From DATDRQ01 sp035291645 (GTDB taxonomy: Bacteria > Chloroflexota > Anaerolineae > Anaerolineales > UBA4823), in contig DATDRQ010000061.1 of the NCBI GenBank assembly GCA_035291645.1, positions 1 through 18,673 of the forward strand: 18,673 nt of DNA. Direction: 5' to 3'. The notes beneath the pieces were generated by a model. It was not told the origin of the DNA. It was given only the letters and a program-made list of their open reading frames with translations, and searched no databases. Each line of letters opens with the position of its first letter. Positions within the stretch are counted from its first letter, which is position 1. The position numbers were made by a program, and so were the translations under genes. Shown piece by piece: positions 7,443 to 15,439 of this stretch.

Positions 7443-8420
7443 ATGCCGTCATCTGAGCGCCGTCCGTTCGTATCCCCAACCCTGGCCATCCTGGTCGGCA
7501 TTCTGGCCGTATCCACCGGATCGATCCTGGTGCGCAACGCTCAAGTTTACGCCCCTTCCATCGTCATCGCGGCTTACCGCCTGGTCCTGGCGACCCTGTT
7601 CATCGCTCCGCTGGCGCTGCTCCGCAACAGGGATGAACTGCGTTCGCTAAGCCGCCCGGACTTCAGACTGGCCGCTCTCTCTGGTTTCTTTCTGTCACTG
7701 CACTTCGCCACCTGGATCACATCGCTGCAGTATACGACGGTTGCCAGTTCGGTGGTGCTGGTCTCGACCGCCCCGCTGTGGGTCGCCCTGCTCTCCCCGC
7801 TGGCTTTGAAAGAGACGCTCACCCGCCCGATTCAGATCGGCATGGGCCTGACGCTGGTTGGCACGGTCATCGTGGGGTTGAGCGACACCTGCATCTGGAC
7901 GAGCTCCGGCCTGGCCTGCCCTTCATTCAGAGAGATTGTCCGCGGCGAAGCCTTCCTGGGAGACCTCCTGGCCCTGATCGGGGCCTGGATGGCGGCCGGC
8001 TACATAATAATCGGGCGTCGCTTGCGGCTGGGGATTTCGCTGGTCGCTTATATTTTTATCGTTTACGGGGTAGCCGGGCTGTTCCTGGTGGTGTTCATGC
8101 TGGGGTTCGGGCAATCTCCGGTTGGATACCCGCCCCAGGCCTACGTCTGGTTTCTACTGCTGGCCCTGGTGCCGCAACTGATCGGCCATTCAAGTTTTAA
8201 TTGGGCGCTCGGGTACCTGTCTGCTGCTTATGTATCGATCACTCTGTTGGGCGAGCCGATCGGTTCGGCCATCCTGGCGTATTTCCTGCTGCAGGAGACG
8301 CCAGCTGGGCTGAAAATAATTGGTGCTATACTTATCCTGGCTGGTATCTATGTTGCCTCTCGCAGCGAAAGAGGGGTGCAAAGCCGGTTTCAAGGCAGCG
8401 AGGTCTTGGGACGAGAATGA
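7443..8420 (+). CDS. EamA/DMT-family transporter, ten membrane segments
   Basis: The 325-aa hydrophobic protein shows two tandem EamA repeats, roughly residues 12-145 and 165-308, each with about five membrane spans. The first starts TLAILVGILAVSTGSILVRNAQ and includes YRLVLATLFIAPLALL. The second ends with SFNWALGYLSAAYVSITLLGEPIGSAILAYFLLQE, whose GEP motif near the end of the second repeat is characteristic of drug/metabolite transporters. About 25 polar residues with three cysteines or nearby Cys-Trp residues (SDTCIWTSSGLACPSF) separate the repeats. Members export amino acids, metabolites or drugs; the substrate cannot be read from sequence. ATG 7443 has only a weak ribosome site (CCCGAAAGC). 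Its 5' end abuts the sodA promoter, and ftsK starts 15 bases after its stop, so the two may be cotranscribed. Confidence 0.85.
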   Translation: MPSSERRPFVSPTLAILVGILAVSTGSILVRNAQVYAPSIVIAAYRLVLATLFIAPLALLRNRDELRSLSRPDFRLAALSGFFLSLHFATWITSLQYTTVASSVVLVSTAPLWVALLSPLALKETLTRPIQIGMGLTLVGTVIVGLSDTCIWTSSGLACPSFREIVRGEAFLGDLLALIGAWMAAGYIIIGRRLRLGISLVAYIFIVYGVAGLFLVVFMLGFGQSPVGYPPQAYVWFLLLALVPQLIGHSSFNWALGYLSAAYVSITLLGEPIGSAILAYFLLQETPAGLKIIGAILILAGIYVASRSERGVQSRFQGSEVLGRE

Positions 8421-8435
8421 ACAACCCCGGTCCGC

Positions 8436-10697
8436 ATGCGGTTGGACCGGACGGTTGAAGCCTGGAAGTGGGATTTAGAAGTGCCGAAGAAGTTTGCCAA
8501 GCAGACGAACCGACCGGACCCCTTGAGGGGATCTGCCTCCTCCCAGGGTGGAGTTGAAGCTTCTCTGCGCTTGCTGACCGGTTTTCAACGGTTTGCCTGG
8601 GACATCGGCGGGGTAGCCTGCCTGGCTTTCGCCATAATCACCTTGCTAGCCCTATTCTGGCCGAGCGGCGGCGTGGTGATGACCTGGTGGGGCGAGCTCC
8701 TGCAGCGCTGGCTGGGGTGGGGCAGCCTATTCCTGATCGTCATCACGATTTATCTCGGCGCGATGATGCTGCGCCGGCGGGCAGAGGCCCAGGTCACCAT
8801 CCGCTGGGGGCGGGTGTTTGCCCTGGAGATGGCTGCCTTTTCGGCGATGGTCCTGCTCACCATCCTGGGCGGATTCTCGGTGCAGCGCGCCGAGGCCGGC
8901 CTGGATGGAGGGTTGGTGGGCTGGGGGCTGGCCGAGCTGCTCAACATGGTCATCCCATTCACCTGGATCCAGCTGCCGCTCCTGTTCGTCCTGCTGGTGC
9001 TCACGACGCTGGCCGGTTTTGGTCTGCTCAGCGCGCTGTTCAGGAGTCTCGAGGCTCAGGCGGTGCAGATCAGCCGGGCCGAGGACGTCCAGGCGGCCGC
9101 GCCAGCGGTGATTAGCCTGGGTGGACAGGGGGAGGCGACCAACCAGGCCGGGGCGCGCCAGAGAAACGTCCCCAGGCTGCCGGCCGAATACCGCAAGAAC
9201 TTCAAGATCCAGGTGGATGATGAAAAGAAGGCCAGGACTCCAGTGCGGGATGAGCGCCTGCCCGGACTGGACCTGCTGGTCAACGAACAGGCCGTCCGCC
9301 AGGACGAGCGTAACATCAACCTGACCGCCGGTTTAATCGAGAAAACCCTGGCGGAATTCGGCATCCCGGCCAAGGTGGTCGGTTTCCGGATCGGCCCGAC
9401 CGTGACACAGTTCGCCGTGGAGCCGGGTTTCGTCGAGAAGTCGGGCAGCGAAGACGAGGTGGTGCGCCAGAAGGTGCGCGTGGCGCAGATCGCTTCCCTG
9501 CAGCGCGACCTGGCACTGGCGCTATCGGCCTCCAGTCTGCGGATCGAAGCCCCGGTGCCTGGACGCCCGTACGTGGGTATCGAAGTGCCCAACACCCGTT
9601 CGACCCTCGTCCGTTTGCGGCCGATCCTGGAGACCGAGGCGTTCTACAAGTTCGGCACCCCGCTGACCATCGCCCTGGGCAAGGATGTCTCCGGGCAGGC
9701 GGTGGTAGCCGACCTGGCGAGCATGCCGCACCTGCTGATCGCCGGGACGACCGGGTCGGGCAAGTCGGTGTGCATTGCCGCCCTGACCACCTGTCTGGTG
9801 ATGAACAACACCCCCGAGGACTTGCGCCTGGTGATGATCGACCCGAAGATGGTGGAGCTGGTTCGCTTCAACGGGCTGCCGCACCTGTACGGCAAGGTCG
9901 AGACAGAATTGGAGCGCATCCTGGCGGTGCTGCGCTGGACGGTCGCCGAGATGGACCGGCGTTATAAGTTGCTGGAGTCCACGCATTCCCGCAATATCGA
10001 TACCTTTAACCGTAAGATTCGCCGGCGCAAAGGGGAACCCCCGCTGGCGCACATCGTGCTGATGATCGACGAGCTGGCTGACTTGATGATGACGGCGCCG
10101 GAGCAGACCGAACCGGCGTTGGTGCGGCTGGCGCAGATGGCACGCGCCACCGGCATCCACCTGGTGGTCGCCACGCAGCGCCCGAGCACCGACGTGGTGA
10201 CTGGCCTGATCAAGGCCAACTTCCCGGCGCGCATCTCGTTTGCGGTGGCTTCCTCGATCGATTCGCGCGTGATCCTTGACGCAGGGGGCGCCGAAACGCT
10301 GCTCGGGCGGGGCGATATGCTCTTCCTGCCGCCTGAGGCTGGCAGTCCGCTGCGCGCCCAGGGGGTGCTGATTACCGACCAGGAGATCGAGCGGGTGATC
10401 ACCTTCTGGCAGCAGGCCGGGGTTCTAGAGGAACCAGAACTGCCTCCCTGGGAGCAGATGCTCGCCGAGGAGCAGATCCTGGCAGACCGGGACGGCCTGG
10501 TCGAAAAGGCGATCGCCATCGTGCGCGAGAGCCAGCGCGCCAGCGCCTCCCTGCTCCAGCGCCGGTTGCATGTCGGATACCCGCGCGCCGCCCGCCTGAT
10601 CGACGAGCTGGAGGATCTGGGGGTGGTGGGACCTTCGCAGGGCGGGGGGCGCGAACGCGAGGTCTTGATGGGACCCGACGACGATTGGAGTGCTTGA
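8436..10697 (+). CDS. ftsK: FtsK/SpoIIIE-family DNA translocase
   Basis: FtsK/SpoIIIE is a septum-anchored hexameric ATPase that pumps chromosomal DNA through the closing septum. The 753-aa product has four N-terminal membrane segments (about residues 47-70, 82-105, 122-142, 165-195), a short linker, then the motor. Walker A is AGTTGSGKSVC (436-446), Walker B is HIVLMIDELADLM (539-551), and the family signature ATQRPSTDVVTGLIKANFPA follows. The last ~65 residues (RDGLVEKAIAIVRESQ... RLHVGYPRAARLIDELEDLG) are the winged-helix gamma domain that reads orientation sequences. Length is close to Bacillus SpoIIIE and shorter than E. coli FtsK. ATG 8436 lacks a Shine-Dalgarno; an in-frame GTG at 8481, after GGGA, is an alternative start. 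The stop codon overlaps the next promoter. Confidence 0.95.
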   Translation: MRLDRTVEAWKWDLEVPKKFAKQTNRPDPLRGSASSQGGVEASLRLLTGFQRFAWDIGGVACLAFAIITLLALFWPSGGVVMTWWGELLQRWLGWGSLFLIVITIYLGAMMLRRRAEAQVTIRWGRVFALEMAAFSAMVLLTILGGFSVQRAEAGLDGGLVGWGLAELLNMVIPFTWIQLPLLFVLLVLTTLAGFGLLSALFRSLEAQAVQISRAEDVQAAAPAVISLGGQGEATNQAGARQRNVPRLPAEYRKNFKIQVDDEKKARTPVRDERLPGLDLLVNEQAVRQDERNINLTAGLIEKTLAEFGIPAKVVGFRIGPTVTQFAVEPGFVEKSGSEDEVVRQKVRVAQIASLQRDLALALSASSLRIEAPVPGRPYVGIEVPNTRSTLVRLRPILETEAFYKFGTPLTIALGKDVSGQAVVADLASMPHLLIAGTTGSGKSVCIAALTTCLVMNNTPEDLRLVMIDPKMVELVRFNGLPHLYGKVETELERILAVLRWTVAEMDRRYKLLESTHSRNIDTFNRKIRRRKGEPPLAHIVLMIDELADLMMTAPEQTEPALVRLAQMARATGIHLVVATQRPSTDVVTGLIKANFPARISFAVASSIDSRVILDAGGAETLLGRGDMLFLPPEAGSPLRAQGVLITDQEIERVITFWQQAGVLEEPELPPWEQMLAEEQILADRDGLVEKAIAIVRESQRASASLLQRRLHVGYPRAARLIDELEDLGVVGPSQGGGREREVLMGPDDDWSA

Positions 10698-10722
10698 CAG
10701 CCTACCAGGCATGGGATAGCAT
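10694..10722 (+). promoter_or_regulatory. Promoter for the phosphatidyltransferase-lgt-ABC gene run
   Basis: A consensus TTGACA (10694-10699) overlaps the ftsK stop codon. After exactly 17 bases comes TAGCAT (10717-10722). Predicted transcription start is about 10729, 38 bases before the GTG start of the first gene. Confidence 0.6.
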
Positions 10723-10766
10723 ACCGCCATGATATCTAACGAGACCAGAGAGGCATTCGTTCATCC

Positions 10767-11387
10767 GTGAACCAGATCTCAGAGAAAAAACCGATCCCTA
10801 CCTTCACCGACCAGATGCGCATGCGGTTCAAGGGCCTTCTCGATCCGATCGGGGCGTTTCTTAACCGCCTGGGCCTGATGCCCAACACGATGACCATCCT
10901 GGGTCTGGTCGGCAACACGGTAGGGGCCTACTTCTTAGCCCGGGGACAGATGACCATCGGCGGGCTGTTAATCCTGGCGATGGGTCCGGTCGACGCGCTG
11001 GATGGCACCATGGCGCGCCTGCGAGGCGAAGCCAGCGATTTTGGCGCCTTCGTCGACTCCGTCACCGACCGCTATTCGGAGCTGATCATCTTCGCCGGTC
11101 TGATCATCTATTACGTCCACCAACAGGACTGGCTCCTGGCAACCGTCACCTACGCCGCAGCAGGCGGGTCGGTGCTGGTCTCCTACATCCGGGCCCGGGC
11201 CCAATCGCTGGGCTCGGATACGAAGGTGGGCTTCCTGACCCGTATGGAGCGCTACCTGGTGTTGGCGCCAGCCCTGGTGCTGAATCTCCCCTGGGTAGCG
11301 GTCTGGATCATCGCCATCTTCGCCAACCTGACTGCGCTGCAGCGCATCTGGGATATCCGCAGCAAGATACACGCCAGGAAACCGTGA
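10767..11387 (+). CDS. CDP-alcohol phosphatidyltransferase, inositol-phosphate-synthase-like
   Basis: This integral membrane enzyme family condenses CDP-diacylglycerol with an alcohol to make a phospholipid head group. The full signature D-x2-DG-x2-AR-x8-G-x3-D-x3-D is present: D76, D79, G80, A83, R84, G93, D97 and D101, from VDALDGTMARLRG to FVDSVTD. The later segment SYIRARAQSLG followed by KVGFLTRMERYLVL resembles phosphatidylinositol- and archaetidylinositol-phosphate synthases more than PgsA or PssA, but the alcohol is not certain. The 206-aa length is typical. The annotated start is GTG 10767, which has no close Shine-Dalgarno; a 13-codon frame from ATG 10729 ends TGA overlapping this GTG, so translational coupling may supply initiation. 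ATG 10815 or 10821 are later alternatives. lgt follows 28 bases on. Confidence 0.85.
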   Translation: MNQISEKKPIPTFTDQMRMRFKGLLDPIGAFLNRLGLMPNTMTILGLVGNTVGAYFLARGQMTIGGLLILAMGPVDALDGTMARLRGEASDFGAFVDSVTDRYSELIIFAGLIIYYVHQQDWLLATVTYAAAGGSVLVSYIRARAQSLGSDTKVGFLTRMERYLVLAPALVLNLPWVAVWIIAIFANLTALQRIWDIRSKIHARKP

Positions 11388-11415
11388 ATATCTATCCGAA
11401 GAACCAGGAGGCCGC

Positions 11416-12237
11416 ATGGGATTTGAGATTGGACCATTAACCATCCGTTATTATGGGATCATCATCATGCTGGGGGCGCTGGCGGCTGCCTGGCTGGCGA
11501 GCCATGAAGCGCGCCGCAAGGGACAGGACAGCGAAGCGGTCTGGGATGGTTTGATCTGGGTGCTGATTGGCGGCATCCTGGGCGCCCGCCTGTGGCATAT
11601 CCTCACCCCACCGGAGTCGATGGTGGCGGTCGGACTGACCACCCGGTTCTACCTGACCCACCCGTTGGACGCTCTGGCGATCTGGAACGGCGGTCTGGGC
11701 ATCCCCGGGGCGGTGATCGGCGGTCTGTTCGCCTTGTACCTGTTCGCCAGGCGGCGCAAGCTCAACTATGCGGTCTGGCTGGACATCGCCGCGCCAGCCC
11801 TGGCTCTCGGGCAGGCGATCGGTCGCTGGGGCAATTACTTCAACCAGGAGCTGTACGGGGCGCCTTCGAACCTGCCCTGGGCGATCGAGATCGATCCTCA
11901 GTACCGCCTGTCTGGTTATGAGACCCAGGCTACCTACCACCCGCTGTTTCTATATGAATCCCTGTGGAACTTCGCCATCGTCGGCCTGCTGCTGTGGATC
12001 AGCCGGCGTTCTGCCGGCTGGCTGAAGAACGGCGACCTGTTCCTGATTTACCTGATCCTTTACCCGGCCGGACGCTTCCTGCTCGAGTTCTTACGCCTGG
12101 ATCCGGCCAGCGTGGGCGGGATTAACGTCAACCAGACGTTCATGCTGGTCGTCGCCCTGCTCTCCGCCGCCGGCCTGGTCTGGCGGCACCGCCGGGGAGA
12201 AGCTACTGCATCCGAACCAGTGAATGCCGGAGAATAA
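11416..12237 (+). CDS. lgt: Prolipoprotein diacylglyceryl transferase
   Basis: Lgt transfers diacylglycerol from phosphatidylglycerol to the lipobox cysteine of preprolipoproteins, the first step of lipoprotein maturation, in the cytoplasmic membrane. The 273-aa protein has about seven membrane segments and the family landmarks: WNGGLGIPGAVIGG (90-103), the signature GRWGNYFNQELYG (137-149) with its essential arginine and asparagines, HPLFLYE (175-181), and AGRFLLEFLR (218-227) with the second essential arginine. AGGAGG ends four bases before ATG 11416. It is in the same run as the phosphatidyltransferase (28-base gap) and the ABC ATPase (23-base gap). A likely substrate, the toast-rack lipoprotein, is encoded at 5217-6098. 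Confidence 0.95.
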   Translation: MGFEIGPLTIRYYGIIIMLGALAAAWLASHEARRKGQDSEAVWDGLIWVLIGGILGARLWHILTPPESMVAVGLTTRFYLTHPLDALAIWNGGLGIPGAVIGGLFALYLFARRRKLNYAVWLDIAAPALALGQAIGRWGNYFNQELYGAPSNLPWAIEIDPQYRLSGYETQATYHPLFLYESLWNFAIVGLLLWISRRSAGWLKNGDLFLIYLILYPAGRFLLEFLRLDPASVGGINVNQTFMLVVALLSAAGLVWRHRRGEATASEPVNAGE

Positions 12238-12260
12238 CGGATTCCGGGGGGCTCTGAATA

Positions 12261-13202
12261 ATGATCGTTACCGATGGGCTAACCAAAGAGTTTGAGGATT
12301 TCATCGCAGTCGACCGGCTGACCTTGCGAGTAGAAGCCGGAGAGGTCCTGGCGCTGCTGGGGCCAAACGGAGCCGGGAAGACCACCACGGTGCGCATGTT
12401 GATCTCCATCTTCCGGCCCAGCCGGGGTTGGGCGCGCGTCGCCGGATACGATGTGGTCACCCAGGCAGAAAAAGTGCGCGGTTCGGTCGGGGTGCTCACC
12501 GAGCAACACGGTCTGTATACGCGCATGCCAGCCTGGGAATACCTGGACTTCTTCGGGCGCCTGTACGGGCTGGAGGCACCGGCCCGCCGCCGGCGCGCCC
12601 ACCGCCTGATGGAGGAATTCGGTCTGGCAGAGTTCGGGAACCGGCGCATCGGGAAGTACTCCAAGGGCATGCGTCAGAAGCTGGCCCTGGCCCGCACCCT
12701 GTTGCACGAGCCGCCGGTGATCCTGCTCGACGAGCCGACTTCCGCGCTGGACCCGGAGAGCGCCATATTGGTGCGCGACGCCATCCAGGCATTGCGCTCG
12801 GCGGAGCGGGCGATCGTGATCTGCACCCACAACCTGGCCGAGGCAGAGAGACTGGCGGATAAGATCGCCATCATCCGGCGCGGCCGGATTATCGCCTTTG
12901 GCACACCAGACGAGTTGAAGCAAAAGCTGCTCGGCCCGGCTGAGTATGAAGTGCGTTTCGACGGACCCTGCCCGGAGAAGCAAATTCTCCTCCCGTCCGG
13001 TATTCCGATCAGCGCCAGGAAGCAGGGTTGGCTACGCTACCGGACAGCCCATCCCTGGCGGGATAATCCCCTGGTCTTACGCAACCTCTTGGATCAAGGC
13101 TTCCCGATCGTTGGCCTGCAGGAGGTGCCGCGCAGTCTCGAGCAGGTCTACCTGCAGGCGATTAACGCGCCGGACGCAGAGGAGGCCCTGCATGTCCACT
13201 AG
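12261..13202 (+). CDS. ABC transporter ATP-binding protein (ABC-2 exporter type)
   Basis: This 313-aa nucleotide-binding subunit powers an ABC exporter. Walker A is LLGPNGAGKTTTVRM, the signature is YSKGMRQKLALARTLL, Walker B is VILLDEPTSALDPES, and the H-loop is ICTHNLAEAERLADK. The order and the C-terminal ~80 residues beyond the ATPase core (starting near LLGPAEYEVRFDGP) are typical of the CcmA/NatA group that pairs with ABC-2 permeases. ATG 12261 is preceded by GGGGGG nine bases upstream. Its stop codon overlaps the permease start by 11 bp, indicating translational coupling and a shared complex. The substrate is unknown. Confidence 0.93.
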   Translation: MIVTDGLTKEFEDFIAVDRLTLRVEAGEVLALLGPNGAGKTTTVRMLISIFRPSRGWARVAGYDVVTQAEKVRGSVGVLTEQHGLYTRMPAWEYLDFFGRLYGLEAPARRRRAHRLMEEFGLAEFGNRRIGKYSKGMRQKLALARTLLHEPPVILLDEPTSALDPESAILVRDAIQALRSAERAIVICTHNLAEAERLADKIAIIRRGRIIAFGTPDELKQKLLGPAEYEVRFDGPCPEKQILLPSGIPISARKQGWLRYRTAHPWRDNPLVLRNLLDQGFPIVGLQEVPRSLEQVYLQAINAPDAEEALHVH

Positions 13203-14613
13203 CTTCCGCCCGGCCTGGACCATAGCCTGGCGCGAGGTGCGCGACCAGGTGCGCGACTGGCGCATCGCCGGACCGGTGGTCCTGCTGGCGGTGATCTTCC
13301 CTTATCTGGTCAACTACTCTTCTGGACGCTTTATAAACTTCGCGCAGAGCAACGGCGCGACCCTGGGAAGTCAGCAGCTCAGCCCCTTCCTGCTGATGGT
13401 GGTCGGCTTCTTCCCGCTCTCCGTGTCGCTGGTAGTCGCCCTGGAGAGCTTCGTGGGGGAGAAGGAGCGGCGCACGCTCGAACCGCTGTTGAGCAGCCCG
13501 CTCAGCGACCTGCAGCTGTTCCTGGGGAAGCTGCTGGCGGTGACCATCCCGCCGCTTCTGGTCAGCTACCTGGGGATGAGCGTCTATCTGCTCGGCGCAG
13601 CCAGGGGGGCGGACTGGCTGCCAAACGGGATATTTCTGGCCCAGATCTACTTCCTGACCACCGTCAACGGAATGTTGATGGTCAGCGCGGCGGTGGTGGT
13701 GTCTGCCCAGGCGACCTCGATGCGCGCCGCCAACCTGCTGGCGGCCTTCATCATCCTGCCTATGTCGGTGCTGTTGCTAGGGCAGAGCATCGTGATCGTG
13801 CGCAATGATATGCCGGTGCTGTGGTGGACGATCCTGGGCGAGCTGGTGGTGGTGATCTTGCTGGTCCGCACGGGCGTCTCGCATTTCAACCGGGAGGAGC
13901 TGCTCGGCCGCGAGCTCGATTCGCTCGACCTGCGCGGCGGCTGGTACACTTTCTGGGACGCTTTCCTGGGGGAGGCCAGCACGCCGCTGGAATGGTACCG
14001 TCACGAGATCGGCCTGACGCTGCGGCGGTTGGCCCTGCCTCTGGTCCTGGTGACGGCTGGCCTGGCGTTGGGCATGCTGCTCGGCGCGAACCTGGCCGGG
14101 CGCTATGCCTTCCCGCCGGAGCTGTTCCGGGAGAGCGCCTTGAACCAGGGCGCCATCGAAGGCTTCGATTCGATCCGCTTCTTCGAGGTGGGCAGCGTGC
14201 CGCTGATCTGGATGCACAACCTGCGGGTGATCCTGACCGCCACGGTGCTGGGGGTCTTTACCTTCGGCGTCCTGGCAATGGTACTGTTGCTGGCTCCGAT
14301 GCTGTTGATCGGTTACTTTGCCGCCTCGATCGCCGTGATTGGGATATCGCCCTGGGTGTTCATGGCGGCTTTCGTCCTGCCGCACGGGGTGCTGGAGGTG
14401 CCGGCCATCCTGTTGGCGGGGGCCGCTATCCTGCGCTTGGGCGCCACGCTGGTTGCCCCAACAGGCGGCCGTTCGATCGGCGAGGTCTGGCTGGGCGCCC
14501 TGGCAGATTGGACGCGGGTGATGATTGCGCTGGTTATCCCGCTCCTGTTGGGAGCGGCGGTGCTGGAAGTTCTGGTCACCCCGAAAGTTGCCCAGCTGAT
14601 CTTCGGAGGGTAA
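13192..14613 (+). CDS. ABC-2 type permease fused to a SpoIIM-like membrane domain
   Basis: The 473-aa membrane protein has two parts. Residues 1-230 resemble an ABC-2/NatB permease: a cytosolic start, a first span near 26-43, and the coupling segment ESFVGEKERRTLEPLLSSPL (85-104) followed by LFLGKLLAVTIPPLL. Residues 265-473 match the stage II sporulation protein M (SpoIIM/DUF95) pattern: an EWYRHEIGL entry helix, the WMHNLRVILTATVLGVFTFG span (340-359), then the hallmark LPHGVLEVPAILLAGAAI (396-413). The start at ATG 13192 follows GAGGAGG by six bases; a longer open frame back to 12946 lies inside the ATPase gene and is rejected. The ATPase partner is certain from overlap. What is exported, and what the SpoIIM part does, are unknown. 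Confidence 0.82.
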   Translation: MSTSFRPAWTIAWREVRDQVRDWRIAGPVVLLAVIFPYLVNYSSGRFINFAQSNGATLGSQQLSPFLLMVVGFFPLSVSLVVALESFVGEKERRTLEPLLSSPLSDLQLFLGKLLAVTIPPLLVSYLGMSVYLLGAARGADWLPNGIFLAQIYFLTTVNGMLMVSAAVVVSAQATSMRAANLLAAFIILPMSVLLLGQSIVIVRNDMPVLWWTILGELVVVILLVRTGVSHFNREELLGRELDSLDLRGGWYTFWDAFLGEASTPLEWYRHEIGLTLRRLALPLVLVTAGLALGMLLGANLAGRYAFPPELFRESALNQGAIEGFDSIRFFEVGSVPLIWMHNLRVILTATVLGVFTFGVLAMVLLLAPMLLIGYFAASIAVIGISPWVFMAAFVLPHGVLEVPAILLAGAAILRLGATLVAPTGGRSIGEVWLGALADWTRVMIALVIPLLLGAAVLEVLVTPKVAQLIFGG

Positions 14614-14652
14614 TCCGGAGTTGGGGGATCGATAGATGAAAAAGGAACCTGT

Positions 14653-15408
14653 ATGCCGACACTGATCATCCTGGGCTCTTCTTTCGCCATACCCGACGAG
14701 AAGCACGAAAACACCCATCTGGCGGTGATCGGGAATCATGAGGCGTTGATGATCGACTGCCCGGGCAATCCCCTGGTGCGGCTGAGGCAGGCCGGCATCG
14801 ATCCGGACCAAATAACCGACCTGCTCCTGACCCATTTCCACCCGGACCATGTCTCCGGTTTCCCGCTCTTGATGATGGACCTCTGGTTGTTAGGCCGGGA
14901 GCGCCCGCTGCGGATCCACGGTCTGGCTTACACCCTGGACCGGGTGCAGGAGAATATGGAGTTGTATAACTGGGGGCGCTGGCCGAATTTCTTCCCGCTG
15001 CAATTCAACCACCTGGAAGAGACCGAGATGGTCCCGGTGCTAGAAAACGAGGCCTGGCGCGTCTTCACCTCACCAGTCGAGCACCTGATCCCCAACGTTG
15101 GGGTGCGGGTGGAGTTTAGCGAGTCGGGCGAGGTGCTGGTCTATTCATCGGATACGCAGCCCTGCCCGCAGGTAGTGCGTCTGGCCCAGGCGGCGGATGT
15201 GCTGCTCCACGAGTGCGCCGGGGCTGCGCCGGGCCACACCGGGCCGGTCCAGGCGGGTGAGATCGCTCGTGAGGCAGGGGTGAAGCAGTTGTATTTAATC
15301 CATTACCCGACGGGGGAATTTACCCGGCCCGAGCTGGGGGAGCAGGCGGCCGAGGCTTTCGGCGGTCCGGTGGCCCTGGCAGAGGACTTGATGAGGATCG
15401 AGTTCTAG
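14653..15408 (+). CDS. Metallo-beta-lactamase-fold hydrolase (RNase Z/arylsulfatase-like group)
   Basis: This 251-aa protein carries the complete dinuclear metal site of the MBL superfamily: THFHPDH (H61, H63, D65, H66), H144 in PVEHLIPNVGVRVEF, bridging D167 in VYSSDT, and H217 in LYLIHYPT. The GVRVEF and SSDTQPCPQV segments and the absence of a long extra domain place it nearest the RNase Z/ElaC-like and arylsulfatase-like single-domain hydrolases. It may cleave RNA, a phosphodiester or another ester; lack of a recognised exosite arm argues against a classical tRNA-processing RNase Z. No signal peptide is seen. AAAGGAA lies about five bases before ATG 14653. It starts 39 bases after the permease gene and is probably the last gene of that run. 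Confidence 0.85.
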   Translation: MPTLIILGSSFAIPDEKHENTHLAVIGNHEALMIDCPGNPLVRLRQAGIDPDQITDLLLTHFHPDHVSGFPLLMMDLWLLGRERPLRIHGLAYTLDRVQENMELYNWGRWPNFFPLQFNHLEETEMVPVLENEAWRVFTSPVEHLIPNVGVRVEFSESGEVLVYSSDTQPCPQVVRLAQAADVLLHECAGAAPGHTGPVQAGEIAREAGVKQLYLIHYPTGEFTRPELGEQAAEAFGGPVALAEDLMRIEF

Positions 15409-15412
15409 GCAG

Positions 15413-15432
15413 GCGGATGGCGCAATATCCGC
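15413..15432. terminator. Weak hairpin between converging genes
   Basis: GCGGAT (15413-15418) and ATCCGC (15427-15432) form a 6-bp stem with an 8-base loop, four bases after the hydrolase stop and seven before the end of the convergent regulator gene. There is no T-tract, so this is only a candidate. Confidence 0.3.
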
Positions 15433-15439
15433 GACCCTT

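Noticed and set aside
7309..7479. N-terminal extension of the sodA frame
   Set aside because: It would translate the promoter, operator and Shine-Dalgarno; the protein from ATG 7308 begins like all Fe/Mn-SODs.
8436..10697. FtsK-like translocase of a conjugative or integrative element
   Set aside because: It has the N-terminal membrane spans, the chromosomal FtsK motor signature and the gamma winged helix, and no integrase, relaxase or repeats flank it.
12946..13191. N-terminal extension of the permease frame
   Set aside because: It lies inside the ATPase gene, and a strong Shine-Dalgarno (GAGGAGG) marks ATG 13192 as the start.
13777..14850. 357-aa open frame opposite the permease and hydrolase
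   Set aside because: It spans two well-supported genes and their spacer, is very rich in Gln, Arg and His, and matches no family I know.
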